A DNA stretch of 64,000 nucleotides from Corallococcus caeni (GTDB taxonomy: Bacteria > Myxococcota > Myxococcia > Myxococcales > Myxococcaceae): positions 620,001 to 684,000 of the forward strand of contig NZ_BTTW01000006.1 of NCBI RefSeq assembly GCF_036245865.1, given 5' to 3'. The notes under the pieces are model-generated. The model did not search any database and was not told the origin of the DNA. It saw only the letters and a program-made list of their open reading frames with translations. Shown here piece after piece: positions 7,698 through 15,893 of the stretch (positions within the stretch are counted from its first letter, which is position 1; each line of letters begins with the position of its first letter). Made by a program: the position numbers and the translations under genes.

Positions 7698-9548
7698 CTA
7701 CGAATACATCGTCGCCCTGCTTCCTTCGTCCAGGAAGTAGGCGCTGTTCACGAGCGCCAGGTGGCTGAACGCCTGGGGGAAGTTGCCAATCATCCGGCGT
7801 TGCCCGGGCAGGTACTCCTCGGCGAGCAGCCCCACGTCGTTGCAGAGCCCCACCAATTTGGTGAAGAGCTTGCGCGCGTCCTCGGTGCGCCCCAGCAACT
7901 GGTAGGTGTTCGCGAGCCAGAAGGAGCAGGCGAGGAAGGCGCCCTCCTCGCCGGAGAGGCCATCGACGCTCTCCTCCGTCCGGTACCGCAGCACCAGCCC
8001 CTCCGGCATCAGCTCCTCCTCGATGGCCTTCACCGTTCCGGCGATGCGGGGATCCTCCGGCGGGAGGAACCCGCTGAGCGCGATGATGAGCAGGCTCGCG
8101 TCCACGCCCTTGGAGCCGTAGTACTGCGTGAAGGTCCCCCGCTGGGCGTCGTAGCCCTTGCTGCACACCTCGTCGTGGATGGTCTGCCGCAGCTTCACCC
8201 ACGGGGCCTTGTCCTCCTTCAGGCCGTACTGCTCGATGGCCCGCACCCAGCACTCGATGACGATCCACGCCGACACCTTGGAGGCGGTGAACGCGTGCTT
8301 CGGGCCGCGCATCTCCCAGATGCCGTGGTCCGGCTCCGTCCAGACCTTCGACACGCGGATCGCGAGCCTCTTGAGCGCCTGCTGTCCGCGCTCCGTCAGC
8401 CTGCCCGCCTGTTGCGAATGGATGTAGAGGACCGCGGCGAACTCGCCGAGCACGTCCAGCTGGAACTGCGTGTAGGCCCCGTTGCCGATGCGCACGGGCC
8501 GGGCCCCCTCGTAGCCTCCCAGCCAGTCCAGGTTGACCTCGGTGAGGCGGCGCTCGCCCCGGATGCCGTACATGATCTGCAGCTGGTCCGGGGCGCCACC
8601 AATGGCGTCCTCCAGCCAGTTCCCGAACGCACTCGTTTCGTCCGTGAGGTCCGCGCGCATGAAGGCGCTCAGCGTCAGGACCGAGTCGCGAATCCAGCAG
8701 AACCGGTAGTCCCAGTTGCGCTCGCCGCCCGGTGTCTCCGGGAGCCCGAACGTGGGCGCGGCGACCAGCGCTCCTGTCGGCTGGTAGCTGCACGCCTTGA
8801 GGGTGAGCAGGGAGCGGGTGACCACGTCCTGGTGCTGCGGGGGCAGGTGCAGCCGCGAGGCCCAGTCCTCCCAGTAGGCCTCCGTCTCACGCAGGGCGGC
8901 CTCCGGGTCCAGCGCGGCGGGGACGCCGTCGTACGGACGGGCCCAGGAGAGCACGAAGGGGATCCGCTGGCCGGCCTGGACCGTGAACTCCGCCTCGAAG
9001 GAGGGTGGCTCCTTGTCGGTGCCGCCTCGCAGGAACAGCGCGTCCGGGCCGGCGACGGAGGCGGAGGCGCCGTCCCTCCTCGCGATGAGGGGAATGGTGG
9101 AGCCGTTGGCGAACCGGGGGCGCAGCTCGGAGCGCATCGCCACCGTGCCCTGGAGCCCCTCCACCCACCGCACCAGGTGGGGGTTGCCCTTGCGGATGGG
9201 CATGAAGTCCACGACGCGCACCGTGCCCTCGTCCGTCACGAACTCCGTCTCCAGGATGAGGGTCTTGCCCCGGTAGCGGCGCCGCACCTCGCGCACGGCC
9301 CCCTTCGGCGCGACCTTCCACCGGCCGTTGTCGCGTGTTCCCAGCAGCGACGCGAAGCAGGCGTCCGAGTCGAAATCCGGGAGGCAGAGAAAGTCGACGG
9401 AGCCATCCCGGGCCACGAGCGCGGCCGTGTGCAGGTCCCCGAGGAGCGCGTGGTCCTCGATGAGCAGGCCCGGCTCCGCCCGGGTGCTGCTCCCCCATCC
9501 GGTCCTGGGGGCTTCACGCGTCCGGGGAGTCGTGTCTGTCGAAATCAT
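7698..9548 (-). CDS. glycoside hydrolase family 15 protein (glucoamylase/trehalase-like)
   Basis: A 616-residue enzyme with the two-part GH15 layout. The N-terminal beta-sandwich starts IEDHALLGDLHTAALV-x-RDGSVDFLCLP, the usual opening of bacterial GH15 proteins. It is followed by an (alpha/alpha)6 barrel containing NWDYRFCWIRDS. The likely general acid is the Glu in GIWEMRG (about residue 408) and the likely general base the Glu in EEGAFLACSFW (about 531). Bacterial relatives include glucoamylases, glucodextranases and trehalases, so the sugar cannot be read from sequence. No signal peptide is present, suggesting cytoplasmic trehalose or oligosaccharide turnover. The ATG at 9548 has a purine-rich GAGAGA upstream. 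Confidence 0.85.
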   Translation of the reverse strand: MISTDTTPRTREAPRTGWGSSTRAEPGLLIEDHALLGDLHTAALVARDGSVDFLCLPDFDSDACFASLLGTRDNGRWKVAPKGAVREVRRRYRGKTLILETEFVTDEGTVRVVDFMPIRKGNPHLVRWVEGLQGTVAMRSELRPRFANGSTIPLIARRDGASASVAGPDALFLRGGTDKEPPSFEAEFTVQAGQRIPFVLSWARPYDGVPAALDPEAALRETEAYWEDWASRLHLPPQHQDVVTRSLLTLKACSYQPTGALVAAPTFGLPETPGGERNWDYRFCWIRDSVLTLSAFMRADLTDETSAFGNWLEDAIGGAPDQLQIMYGIRGERRLTEVNLDWLGGYEGARPVRIGNGAYTQFQLDVLGEFAAVLYIHSQQAGRLTERGQQALKRLAIRVSKVWTEPDHGIWEMRGPKHAFTASKVSAWIVIECWVRAIEQYGLKEDKAPWVKLRQTIHDEVCSKGYDAQRGTFTQYYGSKGVDASLLIIALSGFLPPEDPRIAGTVKAIEEELMPEGLVLRYRTEESVDGLSGEEGAFLACSFWLANTYQLLGRTEDARKLFTKLVGLCNDVGLLAEEYLPGQRRMIGNFPQAFSHLALVNSAYFLDEGSRATMYS

Positions 9549-9730
9549 GGCGTGTCTCTCGGCCTGGGGTGGGGGTTCAGCAAAAGGTAGGAGCCGGTCC
9601 TCTGGATGCAATCGCGCGGGGAGGGCGGCGGGCAGGGGCCACCCGGGCCGTGCGCCTGAACAGAGGAGGGACGCTCACGAAGCGGCCCCAGCCCGGTCTG
9701 GGATATGAACCCCCAGCCCCAAGGGCCTGC

Positions 9731-9744
9731 CCTGCCATGGCAGG
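9731..9744. promoter_or_regulatory. perfect 14-bp palindrome before gene 9773
   Basis: CCTGCCATGGCAGG is a perfect palindrome about 29 bases before the ATG at 9773, in the 224-bp region divergent from the GH15 gene. It has the size and symmetry of a dimeric repressor site, but no dedicated regulator is adjacent. Function is inferred from symmetry and position only. Confidence 0.3.
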
Positions 9745-9772
9745 CGCGGGCGGATTGGAACGGAGCGCTCTC

Positions 9773-10174
9773 ATGACGGTGGCTGTCCTACGGGCCCAGG
9801 CCCCGGAGTTCGATGTGGCGTCCGTCCTGGACCGCTTCCCGGACTGCCACCCCAACGCCGTCTGGCTTCAAGGGGAGCAGCGGCTCCAGGGCAGACATTC
9901 CACCTCTGGCTTCAACCTCACGCTGGTGGAGGACGGGGAGGGCACGCTGCACGGCCCCGTCGCCGCGGCCCGGCGGCAGCTGGAGGTGCTGGCCCCCCTG
10001 CTCATGGAGCTGCGGCAGCTGTCCGTCCCCTGCGTCGTGGACTTCGGCCTGTTCGTCGGAAGCGCGCTGCACTTCGCCAGCTCCATCCACTTCCCACCCG
10101 ACGACGTCCGGTGGTTCGCGGACCAGGGCATCGCCCTGGCCGTCTCCGCCTATCCAACCGCTGACGAGGATTGA
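9773..10174 (+). CDS. hypothetical protein, DUF4279-like
   Basis: A 133-residue acidic soluble protein. Its pattern is a short strand block (STSGFNLTLVEDG), a long helix (VAAARRQLEVLAPLLMELRQL), then strands ending HFPPDDVRWFADQGIALAVSAYP. This resembles DUF4279-type small proteins found as stand-alone or immunity-like genes; the resemblance is by pattern only. The ATG at 9773 is chosen because GGAGC lies a few bases upstream, although the frame stays open further back. It is divergent from the GH15 gene and 72 bp before the nucleotidase gene. Confidence 0.6.
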   Translation: MTVAVLRAQAPEFDVASVLDRFPDCHPNAVWLQGEQRLQGRHSTSGFNLTLVEDGEGTLHGPVAAARRQLEVLAPLLMELRQLSVPCVVDFGLFVGSALHFASSIHFPPDDVRWFADQGIALAVSAYPTADED

Positions 10175-10204
10175 GCAATCATTTCCAGGATGAATGTCAG
10201 ATCG

Positions 10205-10245
10205 ACCCTGTAGGGTGCGCGCCCCTCCGGAAGATTCCCTTCCGG
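10205..10245 (+). promoter_or_regulatory. two tandem hairpins abutting the nucleotidase start codon
   Basis: ACCCT-GT-AGGGT (10205-10216) is followed by CCGGAAG-ATTCC-CTTCCGG (10227-10245). The second stem ends one base before the ATG at 10247 and contains the only purine-rich stretch that could serve as ribosome site. In RNA it could mask initiation, or it may act with a later start (TTG in CTCTTGAACCGC). The upstream gene ends at 10174, so a role as its terminator is also possible. Confidence 0.4.
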
Positions 10246-10246
10246 C

Positions 10247-12118
10247 ATGGCTCAAGGTCGAGGCCTCTTGAACCGCTCCTCCTTCCTGTCGCGCGCGCTG
10301 CGCACCGGCACGCTCTGTCTCGTGGGCGCCAGCTCGCTGCTGACCGCCTGTGATTCCAATGACGATCCGCCCCCCACCCCCACCCCGGTGGACACCTCGC
10401 CGCGCACGCTGACGCTGCTCCAGACCAGCGACCTGCACACCAACATCTTCCCGTGGGACTACTTCACCGGGAAGCCGGACGCGAAGCGCGGCCTCTCCAG
10501 GGTGGCCACGCTCATCAAGCAGGAGCGCGCGAAGAACCCGGACTGCACGCTGCTCGTCGACACCGGCGACACCATCCAGGGCTCGCCGCTGGGCACCTAC
10601 TACGCCCTGGTGGACAACGCGCCCAAGCACCCCATGGCCACCGCCATGAACGAACTGGGCTACGCCGCCATGGCCCTGGGCAACCACGAGTTCAACTACG
10701 GCCAGGACGTCCTCAACAAGTTCAAGGGCGAGGCGAACTTCCCCCTCCTGGGCGCCAACGTGCGCAAGACCGCGGACGGCTCCGAGGCCTTCACCCCGTA
10801 CATCCTCACCACGGTGTGCGACGTGAAGGTCGGCATCCTCGGCCTGGTGACGCCGGGCGTGGCGACGTGGGAGCGCAAGGACAACATCACCGGGCTGCGC
10901 TTCGATGATCCGCTGGAGACCGCGAAGACCTACGTGCCGAAGATGAAGCAGGCCGGCGCGGACGTGGTCGTGGTGGCCATCCACAGCGGCCCGGACAAGC
11001 AGCCCACCGGCAGCGCGAGCAGCCCGGAGTCGTGGCTCGCGGACTACGCGGACCCCACGAAGTGGACGGACCGGGGCAACATCGCCGGTGAGAACGAGGC
11101 GGTGCAGATTGCCCAGCAGGTGGCGGACGTGGACGTGCTCCTCACCGGCCACACCCACCAGCCCATCCCGAAGATGCTGCTGAAGAACGCGCAGGGCCGC
11201 GAGGTCCTCCTCACGCAGCCCAACCGCTGGGGCAGCCACCTGGCCGACGTGCAGCTCAACGTCACCTGGAACGGCGAGCGCTGGGGCGTGGACGCGCACG
11301 ACTCGCTGCTCCACGCGGTGGACGACACGGTGGCGGAGGACGCCACCGTCAAGCAGCTCACCCAGGCCTACCACGACACCACGGTGGCCTACGTGAACCA
11401 GAAGATTGGCAGCACCACCGCGGCCTTCACGGGCGGCTTCCCCGGCCGCTACGTGGACAGCCCCCTGGGGGACCTGCTCAACATCGTGCAGGAGGAGGCC
11501 GCGGAGGAGGCCGGCTTCCCCGTGGACCTGTCCGCCACCGCCCTGTTCTCCAACGACGTCGCGCTGCCGGCGGGGGACGTCACCCTGCGCGACGCCTACA
11601 GCGTCTACATCTACGACAACACGCTGTACGTGATGGAGATCAACGGCTCCATCCTCCGGCGCGCGCTGGAGATGAACACGCTGTACTTCAAGCAGCTGGA
11701 CGCGGCGAACCTGCCCGCGAAGCCCGCGGACGCGAAGGCCACCATGCCCGTCGTCGCGGACTACAACTGGGACCTCTACTCGCGCATCGAGTACGGCTAC
11801 GACCTGACGAAGCCCGCGGGCTCCCGCCTCACGCACCTGCGCTTCCAGGGCCAGGACGTGCGCGACGACCAGGTCTTCCGCATCGCCGTCAACAACTACC
11901 GCGGCGGTGGCGGCGGCGGGTACAGCATGTTCAAGGAGGGCCGCCTGTTGTGGTCCTCCGCGGACGGCGTGCGGGACTACGTCGCGCGCTACATGCAGGC
12001 GCACCAGGGCCTGTCTCCGGACGTGGTGAACACCTGCAACTTCACGCTCGCGCCGGACCTCTACACGCCGTACTTCAAGGCCACGCTCGGCCCCGCGAAG
12101 TGCGCGCCCGTGCAGTGA
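10247..12118 (+). CDS. CpdB-like 2',3'-cyclic-nucleotide phosphodiesterase / 3'-nucleotidase, lipoprotein
   Basis: A 623-residue secreted phosphohydrolase. The N-terminus has arginines, a hydrophobic core and lipobox SLLTAC followed by a Pro-rich linker. The metallophosphatase domain shows the di-metal motifs in order: TSDLHTN, VDTGDTIQGSP, GNHEFNYG, AIHSGPD and GHTHQPIP. The C-terminal 5'-nucleotidase domain shows NTLYVMEINGSILRRALE and the substrate-binding region NNYRGGGGGGY. QGSPLGTYYA after the second motif is typical of CpdB rather than UshA. The expected role is salvage of extracellular nucleotides and phosphate. Two hairpins lie directly before the ATG and a stem-loop lies 30 bp after the stop. 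Confidence 0.85.
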   Translation: MAQGRGLLNRSSFLSRALRTGTLCLVGASSLLTACDSNDDPPPTPTPVDTSPRTLTLLQTSDLHTNIFPWDYFTGKPDAKRGLSRVATLIKQERAKNPDCTLLVDTGDTIQGSPLGTYYALVDNAPKHPMATAMNELGYAAMALGNHEFNYGQDVLNKFKGEANFPLLGANVRKTADGSEAFTPYILTTVCDVKVGILGLVTPGVATWERKDNITGLRFDDPLETAKTYVPKMKQAGADVVVVAIHSGPDKQPTGSASSPESWLADYADPTKWTDRGNIAGENEAVQIAQQVADVDVLLTGHTHQPIPKMLLKNAQGREVLLTQPNRWGSHLADVQLNVTWNGERWGVDAHDSLLHAVDDTVAEDATVKQLTQAYHDTTVAYVNQKIGSTTAAFTGGFPGRYVDSPLGDLLNIVQEEAAEEAGFPVDLSATALFSNDVALPAGDVTLRDAYSVYIYDNTLYVMEINGSILRRALEMNTLYFKQLDAANLPAKPADAKATMPVVADYNWDLYSRIEYGYDLTKPAGSRLTHLRFQGQDVRDDQVFRIAVNNYRGGGGGGYSMFKEGRLLWSSADGVRDYVARYMQAHQGLSPDVVNTCNFTLAPDLYTPYFKATLGPAKCAPVQ

Positions 12119-12147
12119 CGTAGGGACCCAGGGTGGCCCGGAGGACA

Positions 12148-12166
12148 GCCCTCCTCCCCGGAGGGC
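12148..12166 (+). terminator. stem-loop after the nucleotidase gene
   Basis: GCCCTCC-TCCCC-GGAGGGC is a perfect 7-bp stem with a 5-base loop, 30 bases after the stop at 12118. It lacks a T tract, as is common in very GC-rich genomes. It could end the nucleotidase transcript before the DUF2254 gene. Confidence 0.45.
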
Positions 12167-12205
12167 GCGTCCCACCGGGCCTCCCGTGTTCCTACCTTCC
12201 CGCGC

Positions 12206-13546
12206 ATGGTCCGCCGCCTGCGCAGGTTCCTCCGCCAGCCCTCCTGGCTGCTGCTGGGCGGACTGGTCCTCCTGGGCGGGGGGCTGGGCATCGCGCTCGC
12301 CCGCGTGCAGGCGGACACCGCGCCGGCCCTGTTCGGACATGCCTGGCCCGGTGACATCGACTACGCGCGCGGCGCGCTGGGGGCGCTGCTCGGACTGCAG
12401 ATCACCGTGCTCACCATCGTCCTGTCGCTGAACGCGCCGGTCATCCAGTCCGCGGCGAACCAGTACTCGCCGCGGCTGGTCTCCATCTACCTGAAGAACG
12501 CGCCGCTGCGCCGTGCCATCCCCTTCTTCGTCCTCTCCACCAGCTACATCCTCGCGGCCGTCCGGGAGCTGGGCCTCATCGAGGACGCGGGCGTGCGGCC
12601 CCGGCCAGTCCTCTCGGGGGCCATCGTCCTGGTGCTGGTGGCGCTCCTGCTGCTCATCGTCTTCCTGGCCCGCACGTTCCGCTTCCTCCGGGTGGAGCGC
12701 GTCCTCGGGCTCGTCCAGCATCTCATCGTGTCGGCCACGGAGCGCCGCATCCAGGCCCGCCTGAAGCGGCTGACGCTCGACCCGACCGTGCCCCTGCGCC
12801 TGCCGGCGGACGCCACCTCGCTCCTGGCCGCCGCGTCGGGCTACCTCGCGGAGGTGGACCTCCAGGCCCTCACGCGGTCCGCCCGGAGGTGGGGCGTGCG
12901 CGCCCGCGTCTGCATCAGCGTGGGCGAGTACGTGGACCAGGAGGACGTCATTGGCTGGGTGGTGGCGGACGCGGGAGGCCCCGTGGACGCGCACGTGCTG
13001 CGCGACCTCGCGGACACGCTGGTCATCACCCCGGCGCGCGAGCCGGACTGCGACCCGGCGCTCGGGCTGCGCATCCTCGTCGACGTCGCGAACCGGGCCC
13101 TGTCCTCGTCCTCGAACGACGCGTACACGGCGCGGCAGGCGCTCCAGCAGATCCGCTCGGTGATGCGCCGGCTGGCGGCCCTGCCCCAGGGGGACTGGAA
13201 CGTCGTGGACCCCGACGGCCGGGCCCGCGTCTCCGTCGTGGCCCTGCGGCTTCGCGACTACCTCTTCCTGGCCGTGGATGGCCCCCTGCATTACGCGGGG
13301 GGCGACCCGGAGGTCCTGGAGGAGGTGCTTCAAATCGCCCTCACCGTGGGCCTCGCCGCTCGCGACGCGCAGGACCGCGCCGCGGCGCACGCCCTCTTCG
13401 CCCGCGTGCTCGCGGACGTCCAGGGCTCCCCGGAGCGGGACCGCTTCCACCGCCTGCTCACCCAGGCGGAGCGCGTGCGGGCCACCTTCCAGGGGGAGCG
13501 CCGCACGCGGGTGGAGCGGGGGCGCGCGGACTGGCTCCCGGACTGA
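12206..13546 (+). CDS. DUF2254 integral membrane protein
   Basis: A 446-residue protein with four hydrophobic segments in the first 155 residues: about 13-33, 52-75 (LGALLGLQITVLTIVLSLNA), 98-117 and 132-152. A soluble cytoplasmic region follows. The segment QITVLTIVLSLNAPVIQSAANQYSPRL matches the conserved DUF2254 core, where the second membrane helix leads into an S-x(4)-S-PR motif. Function of the family is unknown. The gene follows the nucleotidase on the same strand, separated by a stem-loop, and runs convergently into pepA with only 10 bp between the ends. No clear ribosome site precedes the ATG. Confidence 0.8.
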   Translation: MVRRLRRFLRQPSWLLLGGLVLLGGGLGIALARVQADTAPALFGHAWPGDIDYARGALGALLGLQITVLTIVLSLNAPVIQSAANQYSPRLVSIYLKNAPLRRAIPFFVLSTSYILAAVRELGLIEDAGVRPRPVLSGAIVLVLVALLLLIVFLARTFRFLRVERVLGLVQHLIVSATERRIQARLKRLTLDPTVPLRLPADATSLLAAASGYLAEVDLQALTRSARRWGVRARVCISVGEYVDQEDVIGWVVADAGGPVDAHVLRDLADTLVITPAREPDCDPALGLRILVDVANRALSSSSNDAYTARQALQQIRSVMRRLAALPQGDWNVVDPDGRARVSVVALRLRDYLFLAVDGPLHYAGGDPEVLEEVLQIALTVGLAARDAQDRAAAHALFARVLADVQGSPERDRFHRLLTQAERVRATFQGERRTRVERGRADWLPD

Positions 13547-13556
13547 AGGCGCCTCT

Positions 13557-15113
13557 TCAGTGGCGGCTCTCCCGCGTGGGCGTGAAGCCCACCAGGAAGT
13601 CGATGAGCAGGCGTGTGCCGTAGCCCGTGGCCCCCTTGCTGCGCCACGCGTGGTCGCGCTCGGCGCGCGCCGTCCCCGCCATGTCGATGTGCGCCCACGG
13701 CAGGCCGTCCACGAACTCCTCCAGGAAGAGGGCCGCGGTGATGGCCCCGGCGTTTTCGCCGCCCACGTTCTTCATGTCCGCCACCTCCGACTCCAGCTCG
13801 GGGCGCAGGCGCCGGTCCAGCGGCAGCTGCCACACGGTGTCGCCGGTCCGCTCCCCGGAGTCCTTCACCTGCTCGACGAGGGCCTGGTCATTGCCCATGA
13901 CCCCCGCGCTCAGGACCCCGAGCGCGCGCTGGCACGCCCCGGTGAGCGTGGCGATGTCCACGATGGCGTCGGGCCGGGGCTGCTGCTCGGTGGCCAGCAC
14001 GAGCCCGTCCGACATCACCAGGCGGCCCTCCGCGTCGGTGTTGATGACCTCCACGGTCTTCCCGCCGCGGACCGTGAGCACGTCCCCCAGCTTCATGGCG
14101 GTGCCCGAGGGCATGTTGTCGGTGCACATGAGCCAGGCCGTCACCTCCGCCTTGCAGCCCAGGGGCTTGAGCGCCGTCATCGCCGCGAGGATGGCGCCCG
14201 CGCCGGACATGTCGCCCTTCATGGTGGCGTGGACCAGGTCGTTCGGCTTCAGGCCCAGGCCGCCGGAGTCGAACATGATGCCCTTGCCCACCAGCGAGAC
14301 GCGGCCCAGGGGCTGGACGGCCTCCCCCCGGCTTCCCCGGGGCGTGTACGTCAGCTTGATCATCCGCGGCGGCTCCGCGCTGCCCGCGTTGACGCCCAGC
14401 AGCCCTCCGCACCCGAGCCGGGCCAGCGCCTCTCCGTCGAAGACCTCGACCGTCAGTCCGCAGTGCTCGGCCAGGGACTCGGCCACCTCGGCCAGGCGGG
14501 AGGCGGTCAGCAGCGTGGCGGGCGCGTTGGCCAGGTCGCGCGCGAACGCCGTGGCGCGGGCGTGGATGCCCCCGCGTGACATCCCCTGTTCGACCTCCGC
14601 GGTGCTCCGCGCGTCCGTGACGAGCGTCAGGGCTTCGAGCCGCGGCTCCTGCTCCGAGTTCTGCTTGTAGGGCCGGTAGCGGTAGCGGGCGAGCAGGACG
14701 CCCTCGGTCAGCGCCTGCGCGGCGACGTCCGCCGGGACGGCCCCCGTGGCTGGCACCCTGAGCGCGAGGTGCGGCTGATTGCTCGCGGCCCGCGCGAACG
14801 CGGCGCCGGCGTCCCGGAGCGTGCCCGGGTCGAGCCGCGCCATCGCTCCCACGCCGACGGCGACGAGGGGCGGGCCGTCCGTGCGGGGAATGACGAGCGT
14901 CTGACCGGCCTTGCCCTCGAAGCCGGCCGCCTTCAGGAACGCGCGGTCGAAGTGGGGGTCCTTCAACCCTTCCTCCTCCCCCACGAACGAGCCGATGCAG
15001 CCGGCGCTGGCGGGGAGGGAGGACGACACGGCGAGCTTCGTCTCCTCCGGGGGTTCGATGGAGGGAGCGGGATGGAACTCCGCCTGCGCGCGCGAATGAA
15101 ACGAGGTCAACAT
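13557..15113 (-). CDS. pepA: leucyl aminopeptidase, peptidase family M17
   Basis: A 518-residue cytosolic aminopeptidase that removes N-terminal residues using two metal ions. The C-terminal catalytic domain contains GKGIMFDSGGLGLKP (about 273-287, with metal-binding Asp and the active-site Lys) and the family signature NTDAEGRL (about 357-364, with metal ligands and catalytic Arg). The N-terminal macrodomain-like half is more divergent, as usual. Many M17 proteins have GKGITFDTGG; the Met and Ser here are small variations. The ATG at 15113 has AGGAGG upstream on the minus strand (within TTCCTCCTTCAGGAGGCTTCC read as reverse complement). It is convergent with the DUF2254 gene. Confidence 0.9.
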   Translation of the reverse strand: MLTSFHSRAQAEFHPAPSIEPPEETKLAVSSSLPASAGCIGSFVGEEEGLKDPHFDRAFLKAAGFEGKAGQTLVIPRTDGPPLVAVGVGAMARLDPGTLRDAGAAFARAASNQPHLALRVPATGAVPADVAAQALTEGVLLARYRYRPYKQNSEQEPRLEALTLVTDARSTAEVEQGMSRGGIHARATAFARDLANAPATLLTASRLAEVAESLAEHCGLTVEVFDGEALARLGCGGLLGVNAGSAEPPRMIKLTYTPRGSRGEAVQPLGRVSLVGKGIMFDSGGLGLKPNDLVHATMKGDMSGAGAILAAMTALKPLGCKAEVTAWLMCTDNMPSGTAMKLGDVLTVRGGKTVEVINTDAEGRLVMSDGLVLATEQQPRPDAIVDIATLTGACQRALGVLSAGVMGNDQALVEQVKDSGERTGDTVWQLPLDRRLRPELESEVADMKNVGGENAGAITAALFLEEFVDGLPWAHIDMAGTARAERDHAWRSKGATGYGTRLLIDFLVGFTPTRESRH

Positions 15114-15256
15114 GGAAGCCTCCTGAAGGAGGAACTGGGCATCCCATCAGGAGGGTGCAACATCCGGCAGGCCACTCGCCCCTGCCTCCGGGAGCGGTTT
15201 GCCGGCGGATGGGAGGTGTGGATGTTCCGCCACGCAATCCCATGAGGGGGAAGTCC

Positions 15257-15829
15257 ATGCGCACACTGCCGTCGAAACGGATGTCATTGCTCACCGAGCG
15301 CGAAGCCCAGCTCGTCCTGTCCAGCGCCCCACGCAACCTGTCCGAGCTCACGCCCCGGGAGCTGCGCGCACGCATCGCGCGCACGCGCCGCCTGATGGAG
15401 AAGTACCAGGACGCGGCACGGCGGCAGCGCCGGGAGTCGCTTCGCAAGGAGTCGCCCTCCCGCTCCCGCCGCGCCGAGGGCAACCTCAACACGCTCCAGA
15501 AGGCCGAGTACTTCGCCCTCACCCTGGAGCGCTTCGAGAAGCGGCTCGCGACGCTCGAGCGCAAGGAACAGGTCCGGGCCCGCGCCGCGAGCAGCCCGGG
15601 CCCCCGTCGTGTGAAGCGCGCGGCCCCGGCCCGCGCCGCCACGAAGGGACGCAAGCCCGCGCGGCGGACGCGCGCCGCCGGGCGCACCGCGAAGGCCGCC
15701 GCGCCCCGGGGCTCCCGCCAGAAGCGGGGAGGGGCCCTGAAGCAGGAGCGCTTCCCCTCGCTGAAGCGTCAGGCCCAGGCCTCCGGCAGGGGCCGCCGGA
15801 CGCAGGCCCGGCGAGACGCGCGGCGCTGA
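15257..15829 (+). CDS. basic Lys/Arg/Ala-rich protein with a histone-H1-like tail
   Basis: A 190-residue protein in two parts. Residues 1-105 are predicted helical and charged (TPRELRARIARTRRLMEKYQDAAR and YFALTLERFEKRLATLE), possibly a coiled coil. Residues 105-190 are almost only Arg, Lys, Ala, Gly, Ser and Pro, including RRTRAAGRTAKAAAPRG, resembling the tails of bacterial histone-H1-like proteins. Binding to DNA or another polyanion is inferred. The start at 15257 is preferred to ATG 15242 because GAGGGGGAA lies directly upstream of it. It is divergent from pepA, and a strong bidirectional stem-loop follows the stop. Confidence 0.65.
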   Translation: MRTLPSKRMSLLTEREAQLVLSSAPRNLSELTPRELRARIARTRRLMEKYQDAARRQRRESLRKESPSRSRRAEGNLNTLQKAEYFALTLERFEKRLATLERKEQVRARAASSPGPRRVKRAAPARAATKGRKPARRTRAAGRTAKAAAPRGSRQKRGGALKQERFPSLKRQAQASGRGRRTQARRDARR

Positions 15830-15836
15830 GCGCGGG

Positions 15837-15893
15837 GGCCCTGACGGCGGTGGAGCGCCTCCCGCACGGCGAGGCGTTCCACGCCCAGGGGCC
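15837..15893. terminator. bidirectional stem-loop between convergent genes
   Basis: GTGGAGCGCCTC (15850-15861) pairs with GAGGCGTTCCAC (15871-15882) over 12 bp with one mismatch and a 9-base loop. Flanking CCTG (15840-15843) and CAGG (15886-15889) extend the stem. It sits between the stops of the basic protein (15829, plus strand) and the AbgT transporter (15893, minus strand), so it can serve both. Confidence 0.6.

Noticed and set aside
6094-8793. Upstream extension of the RtcB frame to 899 codons
   Set aside because: The added 425 codons overlap the GH15 gene antisense-free but out of its frame and read as low-complexity; RtcB homologues begin at MQPKLNRLL (7518).
9788-13450. A 1220-codon open frame on the minus strand
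   Set aside because: It lies antisense to the nucleotidase and DUF2254 genes; its translation is low-complexity (Arg/Gly/Val/His-rich) without domain motifs, the usual shadow frame in GC-rich DNA.
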